DNA of 46,309 bases, taken from Didymodactylos carnosus (Eukaryota > Rotifera > Eurotatoria > Philodinida > Philodinidae). This document shows positions 35,223 through 46,309 of the stretch, in pieces. Positions within the stretch are counted from its first letter, which is position 1, and each line of letters starts with the position of its first letter. Both the position numbers and the translations under genes were made by a program. A model generated the notes under the pieces. It was given only the letters and a program-made list of their open reading frames with translations, was not told the origin of the DNA and did not search any database. The stretch spans positions 1-46,309 of the forward strand of contig CAJNOQ010000571.1 in the NCBI GenBank assembly GCA_905250885.1, written 5' to 3'.

Positions 35223-37827
35223 TTAGTACTGTGTTAAACGACGACTACGCTCTATTAGTTCATCGTCATCCATATGATTATTATGGTATCGATAGGCTGA
35301 ATAGTACCTATGTCGTGGTTGACTACTCTGAAAGTACAAAAATCACCATTAACATCAATTTTTTAGTGAGATTTATTACTTACATAAGAGTCTAAATTAC
35401 GTCTTAATGTTGATATAACTCTATCACTCAAATCAGTTGCTGGTGAATAACCATAACGATTTCGAAATGAGCTTTTTAATAAGGTTGGACTTATTGAACG
35501 AGAGTACGATCCTACAAAACAATGAACTAGTTTCAATCATTACTACTGGATTTTAGCTATGTGATACATTTGGTTGTGTGAGTGAATACTATGCATTTTT
35601 AGTAGGATCAAATGTTCGGACTTAAAAACATTACAACAAAGGATGTATAGGTGCTGAGCACAAGCGTGTGCATGAACATAAAATCTAATATTTATTTTTT
35701 GTTACCAGATGATAGGTGTTTTGAACTCAACTGATTATTGGATGCAGATAAAAATTGCCTCTAGAGAAAAAAATAAATTTTATTTAAATTTTAATAGCAG
35801 AATGTTTTCTGCTACCTGTTGTTCAGCTTTAGAAATGCGACTTTGTTGCAAATGTGAACGATGTAATTGACAAATTGCGCAATCTTTATCTGCATGTTGT
35901 GTTTTAATATGCTCTAAACACGACGAACGTGAAAATGTGTATGTGGAATGTCAAAATTTGAAAGAAATACAACACAATACTATACCATCATTATAATAAT
36001 CATGATCAAAATCGTTACTACGATAGTTAGTACTATTGTATAATGTTGTGTTATCATTGTCATTATAATGTTGTTTTATTGGTGATGATGATCGTGATCG
36101 AGAACGCTTTTGTTGTTGCCGGCTATGTCTTGTACGAGAATGTGATAAACGTCTGTCATCGAAATCTAGTGACTGAGATGTTTTTGGACGTGAATAAGAT
36201 GATGATCGACTACGAACGGGAAATGAAGTATGTCTAGAAAATGATACATGTCGACCTGTAACTGGGGAGACAGAACGTGATCTTCGCTCATTATTTTCAT
36301 TGTATGAATAAGATAAAGCACTTTCGGGTCTTGATTGACTAAAATGATAAAATTAAAAGTACATAAAATGGCAATAGCGTGTTTATTGCTTTTTTCCATA
36401 AGTATATTTATGGTAACAATAACAGTAAAGTTTCTACTTCTACTTACGCATAAGTAAAATCATTTACAACAAGACCATCATTTAACACAATATGAGATTT
36501 TGGTTGTCGTCCAATTAAACGATTTTCAACCTGCAACAAAAATGAGTTAAACTGATGCTTTATCAATATGAGGTTCTACATACATGTCTGACAACAAATG
36601 GCGGTCGACCATTTGTTTTATCGAGTGGCACAATATGTTTCACCTCACCCTGAATAGCCAGTTCATTCAATTTTTCTTGTATTTCGCGATTTCCATAATC
36701 ATTTTTTACAGCAGACGAAATTGTAGGATCCGTCACCGATGAATTCATGAAACGTTTCGATGTAGATAAAGGTCGAGATCTACAAAGAAAAACTAATAAA
36801 TTATGCATCATACTTGAAATATGGAAATTCTAACCGATTAAAATTGGCTGATTGCGCAAAATTGGGAGATTTCGACCGTTTAGTCTAAAAAAAAAGTTAG
36901 AATTAAATTAGAAGATTACAGAACTCATAAAACACCTATTTAAAACTTACAGATCTAACAAATGTGTTATTTGATTTCAATGTATTCTGTTCAATGCCTG
37001 TTATTTCGGTAATCGAAGTGGTTGTACAAAACTCAAAAGAAGGAGAGATACCGGGAAAATCGATTGTTCTACTCAACAACACGTAACGTTTTAAACCATG
37101 ATACTGAGGACGAGCGTACGAATTTGGATAAAGAAATTCTTTTGCGCTTGTTTCAAAACTAGCAAGCACTACGGTATCGTAACTGGAATTTACGCTAATT
37201 TGTACAAGTTCAATAAGTATATGTTCTCCTAAAGAGACATTTAATCGTCAGGATTTACTTTATTCCATACTTATGTGAGCTCACGTTCAAGACGCTGAAC
37301 AATTTCGGATGGATCAACACAATGCTTGAAGATCTAGATATAGAAAAATAAACTTCTGAGTGTGAGTTATATAAAACTGAAAAAGAGTACAAACTTTATC
37401 AAAGTATAACTTTTCATCAATGTGAAGAGGAAAATATGGCGTCATCACCCTTGTTTTCTTATGCGTACCAAGCAAACATATGTTAACATAAATATCACCC
37501 TTTGTACTGAGTCTTGTTCCAGGGGCACCAATCTAAATTTGAGCAAAAGTTCTAGGTTCATACAACACCATTCTACAGGATAAGTCCCTAAAAGAGCTGT
37601 CCTCAGATAGAGTCTACTGGCTTTCAGCTAATACCTCAGAAAAACACCATCTGGAAATTTCTCTTTCATTTTGGTATTCTGCACAAATGAACTACCTTTC
37701 AGACTGATCTGTTTTCCTTTCCTCTTTTGATAAGCATGTCAGCCTTGTATAACAGGTGGCATATAGGATAACATACCGTGTGCGCAGTTAACTCCACAGA
37801 GCACTTAAACGTTCTACTTCCAGCCAT
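35223..37827 (-). CDS. SPATA6: SPATA6 homologue (sperm connecting piece / ciliary base protein)
   Basis: Twelve minus-strand exons join in frame, in transcript order: 37777-37827, 37395-37532, 37285-37333, 36951-37228, 36835-36884, 36584-36779, 36448-36530, 35986-36338, 35816-35913, 35706-35760, 35384-35511, 35223-35327 (527 aa; vertebrate SPATA6 is close to 490). The N-terminal domain is the family hallmark: CSVELTAHT, then KGDIYVNICLLGTHKKTR, FPLHIDEKLYFDK, VDPSEIVQRLE, LIELVQIS, AKEFLYPN and FPGISPSFEFCTT. The C-terminal half is Ser/Arg-rich with many RS pairs and a CAIC motif, as expected for the disordered tail. In mammals SPATA6 builds the sperm head-tail connecting piece and associates with myosin-type transport. 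No frame break or missing conserved block is seen, so it looks functional. The short first exon sits 1.0 kb from the PP2A start on the opposite strand, giving a divergent pair. Confidence 0.9.
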
Positions 37828-38186
37828 CTTTATAGGATTTTACCGTCACCGATGCCCAGATATTCAAAGCGCATGCGGTTTTGAAGATTTCATTATTAGA
37901 AGCGGCCGTATTAATTACGTACTGCATACGTTGCTTAGCGGCGCCCCTCCAATCCCTGCTTGCTATGCTGAAATATATAGTGCATCAGTAACTGATAAAT
38001 ATATGCTTACAGTTATTAGTTTCCTCTGTTTCTTTTACTATCCCTCGTTCTGTGCGTGTTACAGAATAATTTTTAAACAGGTTCAAAAAAATATTTGAAA
38101 ACTTCACAATACTAGTTGTAGAGCACGCCTCATGGCGTTCAACCTTTATCACATCACAGCTGTATAGTAATGGTCGTGTTTTTTTT

Positions 38187-38318
38187 GGTTGTCCCTTTTT
38201 TTACTGAGAAACTGATTTTACTGGACTTTTCTGATTGGGTGATAGAAAAATTTACGCTCTGGTGACTCAGAAATCCAGTTCAGTTCAGTTCAATTTCTCA
38301 GTAAAAAAAGGAACAACC
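38187..38318. repeat. 132-bp palindromic MITE-like repeat
   Basis: The left arm, GGTTGTCCCTTTTTTTACTG followed by AGAAACTG, is matched on the minus strand by GGTTGTTCCTTTTTTTACTG and AGAAATTG, with weaker complementarity continuing inward (CTGGACTTTTCTGA against CTGGATTTCTGA). T-rich sequence flanks both sides. It is too short to code for anything and fits a tiny foldback or MITE. Confidence 0.75.
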
Positions 38319-38384
38319 TTTTTTTTCTCTTCTTTCTTTCAATGAAGCAAGAACCCATGAATATGAATGATCTAACGACCAAGG

Positions 38385-38509
38385 GACGCCTTTGCTACGA
38401 CCTTAGACGTTTTTTTGGAGTGAGGGGTATTGATATAATTATTTTGCAATGTATTTAAGCAAAGATAAAACTGCTCCCCAAAAACGTCTAAGGATCACGA
38501 AAGGAAACA
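38385..38509. repeat. 125-bp palindromic repeat near PP2A promoter
   Basis: The left arm contains CCTTTGCTACGACCTTAGAC followed by GTTTTTTTGGAG. The right arm, read on the minus strand, contains CCTTTCGTGATCCTTAGACG followed by TTTTTGGGGAG. The centre is about 50 bases. It lies about 330 bases upstream of the PP2A copy A start codon and is probably another small non-autonomous element. Confidence 0.7.
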
Positions 38510-38832
38510 CTATTTTTTTGTTAGCCGTTAAATCAGAACCGAAAAATCCGTGTTACTGCAACAAAGCATAAAAATCCATCCTTATATTAATTCTGCATAT
38601 CGTCGCGCCGGGTTGCATCCAATAACCGAATCTGTTTTACCGTTGAAAGTTGTATATGATAAAATGACACTAAACGTTTGCCATATTCAGTTCTACCTTG
38701 CCTCACAAAACGGTTGCGACATTTTGAAAGTCTGAGAATATCAGTGGGATCCTTGGAAACATATCACTCAATGAACAGTTTTTCTACTTTCTATTTCAAC
38801 AAACTTCCACGCTCTCTATCTTATTCTTTAGA

Positions 38833-40007
<1,175 letters not shown>

Positions 40008-41883
40008 AGAAACTGTACATTTAAATGAACTGCTGAACTTTAAGTATTTTTCACACACACAAAGATTTCAACATTTTCTATAATTGTTTGTCAAGATATG
40101 GGTGTTTTCTCGATGATTTTTTTCTGTGAAATAGCTTTGAGAATAATGTTCCAATGAGACTATGTTGAAGATTTCTTTTGTGTAATTCTTCCTCTGGATT
40201 TTTTCTGTATCCAGAAATATACCATCTAAGTTTTCCTATGCCTCTGTCTCCCTTTTTGCAAATCATTCATCTCCTAGGTAATTTATGTAAAGCGAAAAAG
40301 AATGAAAAATCAATTATATCTATTAAAATATTCCGAAATCAGATCAAATCTTTCTTTTTATAGAAACATCTTTTATTCAATCGGCTATGAAAACGGTGTT
40401 GCGTTTTTTGCCTAATACAATGAAAATGAACGATGGAAATTTTATTTCTGTTGTTTTCCAAAGATCTGTTTTATTTTGTCTAATTTATGTCTTGTTGCAT
40501 CATAAAGATGTATGTGTGTTTCAATCTTTTTTTGCTTTCTGGTGCCACTTTTTATTGTTTTCTCATTCATAGCAGTCGTTATTTTACGTTCCGGTCCGTT
40601 TTCGCGTATCAATACACACATATACAAAGTGAATGTTTTTACTTACTAAAGATTATATATTATGAAATTATTATTCTCCAAGCATACTTAGTCCTCATAG
40701 TGTGTTGAGTCGAAGTAGAGTCAGGACATCGTCTTTGTAAAAAAAGTGGTAGAACTAACGCAAAAATAGATCAATATTACCACCTTGCTGTTTATAAAAA
40801 ACTCGTATACAAAATAGCCTTATTTTCAGCGTGTGTGCTAAAGAGGGGTATATGTACATACTTAGCGTTCTTCTTTATGGTGTAAACAACGAGAAGAATA
40901 AATATAAAATATATGCTGAAAGTGCAAATATGAACAGAAAAGTAGAGGTAGACAAGTTTTTCTCTGAACATGCATATATGTGACTTTAATGATGTATTGT
41001 AGGAATGTAACATCATATTATCGCAAATAGAGAAAGTCAGCATGACTAATTCGATTTTAGATACATACCGCTTATCAGAGATGAGCAACTCCGGCCAAGT
41101 TCAACTACAACTCCGTTAGGATCTTATTTTGTCTTAATTCATCTTCTTCTTAATGTTATTAGTAGTTGTTTATTTCGCTTTTGTTTACAAGAGTACACTA
41201 AAAAAGAGTCAGTTTCACAATTCAAAATTCCATTTCAACAATGTTGATTTTGACAGCGTACTTAACCATTCTGCATCGATGAAATCGCAAAAGAAAATCA
41301 CTCTACGAAAACACTCACTCTACCGGCATAACAGAAACAGGAAAAACTTTTCGGAGTTGTAATTGGAGAAAAATTAAAAAAAAAAAAACTGGAGTTGTGG
41401 ATTGGAGAAAAATTCTGAACTGACCGAACTCTAACCTAATAAAAACGCTACTCCAACTCCACTAAAAAGAAGTTCAACTCCGGAGTTGGAGTTATCCATC
41501 TCTACTGCTTATGTGTCACCTTTACGTGCGTAGTGCTTCGAGAGAAATAATTATCATTCTAGGTGAATTAATTTTAGAAAAACCCAATTAAGATCATCCT
41601 AAGTATAATCTGATTCACTCAATAATAACATGTAGTTTCTAATATATTCGAAGAATATTTCTCCAGGACACCTATGTGACCGAGTACTGTTAAGTTACGT
41701 TATTTCTGCGAAAAACAAATCAATAACTGCTGTATGAGTTCCATAACCCGAAGTTAGGGCGTCTAGATTTTGTTAAACATAGGTAAATAAGATATCTATG
41801 CTAGATTACATCTTTTCAATTATTTCTAGAAAATTTATACACCGTTTAATTCTTTTACAAATTTTTCAAATATAAATTTTGCA
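40008..41883. other. Spacer between the two PP2A genes
   Basis: It holds the 3' UTR of copy A, the hAT-like MITE at 41076-41504 and the presumed promoter of copy B. The remainder is AT-rich without a recognisable gene. Frames of 60-98 codons on both strands are not conserved-looking. It has no obvious similarity to the flanks of copy B beyond scattered short matches. Confidence 0.5.
41076..41504. mobile_element. hAT-like MITE with GGAGTT hexamer repeats
   Basis: The 429-bp element starts CAGAGATGAGCAACTCC and, on the minus strand, ends TAGAGATGGATAACTCC. It is flanked by 8-bp repeats CCGCTTAT (41068-41075) and CTGCTTAT (41505-41512), one mismatch. The CAGAGATG terminus and 8-bp duplication indicate hAT. 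Many GGAGTT/AACTCC hexamers lie inside both ends, and there is no transposase. Confidence 0.85.
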
Positions 41884-43058
<1,175 letters not shown>

Positions 43059-43752
43059 TAAAATTATTCCACGTTCTTCTGCTTGGTCAGAATATTTATA
43101 TTCATAATTTACGCTGTGTTTGTCATGTTCTTCTTTTTTTTGCCAGAATGCAGCGTCATTTTTTCAGATGTATCTTTTCATGTGTGTGTGTCTCGTTCGT
43201 GTTCTCAAAATAATGAACGTATATATCAGCTGGGCTTGATATTTCTTTTTCTTGTTATGTTCTACCGCTGTTCGCGTAAAGTATTACCTTCGTAGTTCTC
43301 GTCACGGTTCTTAGAAGGAATACTCTAAGATTGTGTATTTTAATATGCTTTTCATTCACACTGTGCTGGAAATTGATCAAAATATGTGTTAAAGCCAGAA
43401 TAACTTCCAGCGAGGTTTTAAAGGGCGGTGGAAATATCCAAAAGGTCACAAAAACCTCCTTAAATTCTTGAAAAATTGACTACTCTACGATATGATGATA
43501 GGCTAAGAGCAGTTCAATTACTCTTAACACTTCTGGTTTGAATATAGGAGGGAGCTGCTAAACAACCATTGAGGATAATTTTGAAACTTCTAATTTTAAT
43601 ACATATTTTGCGCATTTTTCTTTTTAGCATCAGTGAAAATCGTACTCTAATATGACATCGTGTGGAGTGCCCTCCATAGGCACAAGAAAATTAAATTTGA
43701 ACTACGGAAACAATAGTGAGAATCACGAGGACAATGTTTTTTGGTAACAGCT

Positions 43753-44570
43753 CACAGTGGGCATCCAGATGGACATTTAGCGAAAAATCTAAAATGCATT
43801 TTTTCGAAATTCAGATAGTTGTAAATATACTTTGATTGACAGACTATTTCATGGTATAAAAATTTTCGTTCTAAATGCGATAATTTTTGGAAAAATTTAT
43901 CTCCGAAAAAATAGACTAAAAACTAGCGACCTCTGAGAAAAATTATTTTGTAACAAACTAAGCCGTTTTAAGTTCAAAAACTGTATGTATTCTAAATCTA
44001 GGCATCGTTAGGTACTGATCTGTAAAAACTGTAGTTTTGCTAAACATCTGACATACTAGAAAAAAATTATTTTTCGGAACTAACTCTGTTTCCGAAAAGG
44101 CACTTGGAAAGCAATGATTTTCCACGATTTTTCTCAGCTCCAATTTGACTTAAAATTAAACCAAAATGTTCGTTGACGTGTCACGCATCTATGATGAATG
44201 CGACTTTATGCGATTTTTCTTCAGGACTGAGATATAGGTTTTCTAAAAACCTTTGGTTTTTAAGGTAACGTTCAGTTTTCTCAGTCCAGGAACGCTTGCA
44301 TTGAAAAGTAAGGTGATATTCAGAATCAGCTCGACGAGCTCCATCGAACTATATATAATACAATAAGTTTTGATTGGAAAAAATATCGATTGAAACCTTT
44401 TGCCATGTACCTATGACACCGATTTTTCGAAAAAATAATTTTTACTCAAAACGTTTAGTTTTTGTTTAAAAGTATCAGAGACGACTAAAGAATGATAATC
44501 ATTCATGAAAAAACGATTTACGAGCAAATAATTCTGATGTCCACCTGCTATTAGAAAAATGTCCACTGTG
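43753..44570. mobile_element. Candidate element with CACAGTGG inverted ends
   Basis: The left end reads CAGCTCACAGTGGGCAT and, on the minus strand, the right end reads CAGCTACACAGTGGACAT. Each is followed within 25 bases by another GTGGACAT or ATGGACAT. Similarity further inward is weak. It may be an old DNA transposon remnant of about 0.8 kb; no target duplication is evident and the inverted match is short. Confidence 0.35.
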
Positions 44571-44799
44571 TAGCTGTATGCTTCCCACGTAGTATTTTAC
44601 TGAAGATTTCATTGAAGTTAGAAGCAACAAAGAAACGTAACTGATCATCTGAATGAAGAGAATGTATTGCTAAAGATCTGGTGCGATACTTAGTGTTGAA
44701 CGGTGAACGAATTAACTAATACTACATTCCATTAGATTGTTTCTTCAATTATTTGTATTATTGTATTGTTTCTGCGAGTATAGACCTTTTAACTCTGTA

Positions 44800-45746
44800 A
44801 CGGGTTATGCATAAGTTTACAACAAATGTCGAGCGCTGTTTCTCTATGCTCCCATTGTTCTAGAGACTTTGCTTTCTTTTTGTTTGAAAGAGCAAAGTCT
44901 AAACTGCAAAAAGTGTATCAAATAAAATTTTCTCTCACCAAACTTCATTGAGAAACAATTTAAAAACTATACGTCACTAAAAATAGTCTGGTTAAATTTT
45001 ACTAAAGCATATCAAGAAAAGTTTTTGACCGATGTCAAAAATAATAACTTTTTGCTGAAACTAAATACACGAAAAAATAGCCCGTGAAAAATTCTATGGA
45101 TCTGATCTCCTTAAGAATTTTCAAGTTACTTTTTTGTGGTTTTCTGACACGCTTTCTAAAAGTCAGATTTTCTGAAAATAGAGATTTTGCGTGTAACAGT
45201 TGGGGACTTCAGCAAAAGCGTCAGATAAAATACGAAGTGAATGAGATTAGTTTTTGTTTTACATCAGATTGTAGAAAATTGAATGAAGATCATTTTACAG
45301 TTCAAAAACTGAAAAAAAGTTCATCTGTTAATTCAACAATTGGCAGTTAACGCTAATAAACTGATTTTCTAACGGTCCTCAAATAAATGATTATTTCTTC
45401 ACAGAAACTGAATAAAAGGAAAATGTATTGTACACCCATTCGAAAGAGCATTTCAAATACTCTCAGTTGTAATAATCAGTCATCTTTCAAACTTATCCTT
45501 AAACCAGAAAGAATCGCTCCGAAGAAGATAGAGAGCGGACATTTTGACGATTTACCAGTACATTTTTAATGATATTTAGTTTTTAAATTTTTTTCAATGA
45601 GACTTTGCGAGCGATATTTTATTTGATACGCGTTTTTGTAGTTCAGACTTTGCTCTTCCAAACAAAAAGAAAGTGCAATCTCCAGAATAGTAGGAACATA
45701 GAGAAACAGCGCTCGATATTTGTTGCAAAACTTATGCATAACCCGT
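44800..45746. mobile_element. Mariner-like palindromic element
   Basis: The 947-bp element has inverted arms of about 165 bp. The ends are ACGGGTTATGCATAAGTTT, with TA flanking on both sides (44798-44799 and 45747-45748). Both arms share GAGCGCTGTTTCTCTATG and AGAGCAAAGTCT. The terminal pattern ACGGGT..TGCA.AAGTT is like that of the element at 5352-6279, so both probably belong to one Tc1/mariner group. Internal frames of 88 and 60 codons (45084-45350, 45387-45569) show no DDE/DDD transposase motifs I can recognise; it appears non-autonomous. Confidence 0.8.
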
Positions 45747-46309
45747 TACTTCGTTCGTCTAGCTAATTTTTCATATTATACTTAGTCTAACAATAGTCAG
45801 GATCACAGTTTCAAAAGCAAATCCTGTCTGTTGAAACGGTTCTTGTATATAAGATGAAGATTTGCATAAAAAATTGTGAGAAAACTCTTGGTTAGCTAAC
45901 ACGTTTATGAGCATTTTATAATACATATACACGCGCTCGCATGGAATAACTTTTAGGATGATGAATTATTTTGAAAATTGTCTTTCAACAAATTGAAAAT
46001 TAGTTTTACTAATGAAGAAAAATTATGCATGACGTCATCTAGCTCAAATAATCAAACATAATTAAAATTTATAGAACTTTATGCTTTTGAAATATTTCAT
46101 ATTTTAAATAAGAGCTGATTTGATCGTATCCTTACTCCTCAATCCAAACAGGGATACACTACAACAAATGGATTAAAGTAATTACAGTAGGCGCCAAATG
46201 AATTTCCCCCCTACGTATTTTTCAGAGAAAAATGACAGGATCCATTCTTTTCTCATTTTTCTACACGTAGAAAGAAAGCGCAGAATTTGCTGCATCAGAC
46301 CCCATCAAG

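Larger units (their letters stand above)
43059..46309. other. Gene-free repeat-rich right end
   Basis: I recognise no gene in this 3.25 kb. It contains the PP2A copy B 3' UTR, a candidate inverted-repeat element at 43753-44570 and a mariner-like element at 44800-45746. A small hairpin lies near 46222-46265 (AGAAAAATGA against TCATTTTTCT), close to the window edge. Sequence between these is AT-rich and unremarkable. Confidence 0.5.

Noticed and set aside
37778..38098. 106-codon plus-strand frame near SPATA6 exon 1
   Set aside because: It overlaps the SPATA6 first exon on the other strand and the promoter region; the sequence shows no recognisable domain.

Overview
This is eukaryotic, animal nuclear DNA: AT-rich, with spliced genes carrying GT..AG introns (many about 50-80 bp, a few of several kb). 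Gene content is clearly metazoan (TRIM9, SEC16, SPATA6, PP1 and PP2A catalytic subunits). The AT-rich codon use, Asn/Gln runs and near-identical duplicated genes fit a bdelloid rotifer (Rotaria/Adineta type), but that assignment is inference; another spiralian is possible. I see no rRNA, tRNA, CRISPR or bacterial-type features.

Layout. 1-3.4 kb: a repeat-rich area with a 45-bp-armed hairpin, a hAT-like MITE with a perfect 8-bp target duplication nested in a larger palindromic element, and degenerate short-motif repeats. 3.4-7.2 kb (+): a divergent PP1 catalytic subunit whose two long introns each carry an inverted-repeat element, one mariner-like. 8.6-19.7 kb (+): a complete 8-exon TRIM9/67-class E3 ligase gene. 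22.6-25.1 kb (+): a 6-exon gene that I read as TIR-SAM-TIR-TIR, an unusual order. 26.5-33.4 kb (+): SEC16, the ER exit site scaffold, about 23 exons, with one apparent frame break and two possible terminal exons. 35.2-37.8 kb (-): a 12-exon SPATA6 gene, convergent with SEC16. 38.8-40.0 and 41.9-43.1 kb (+): two PP2A catalytic subunit genes, identical but for one base over 1,175 bp including both introns, with unrelated flanks starting 4 bases before ATG and immediately after the stop. 43.1-46.3 kb: no gene, but a second mariner-like palindromic element and other inverted repeats.

The genes do not form an operon or one pathway; this is ordinary animal gene order with housekeeping (SEC16, PP1, PP2A), neuronal/cytoskeletal (TRIM9), ciliary/sperm (SPATA6) and possible NAD-consuming or immune signalling (TIR-SAM) functions. 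The observations most worth checking are the multi-TIR protein, the ORF-bounded PP2A identity, and an intact SPATA6 if the host is an asexual bdelloid. All exon coordinates are from manual splicing with reading-frame continuity; no expression data were available.
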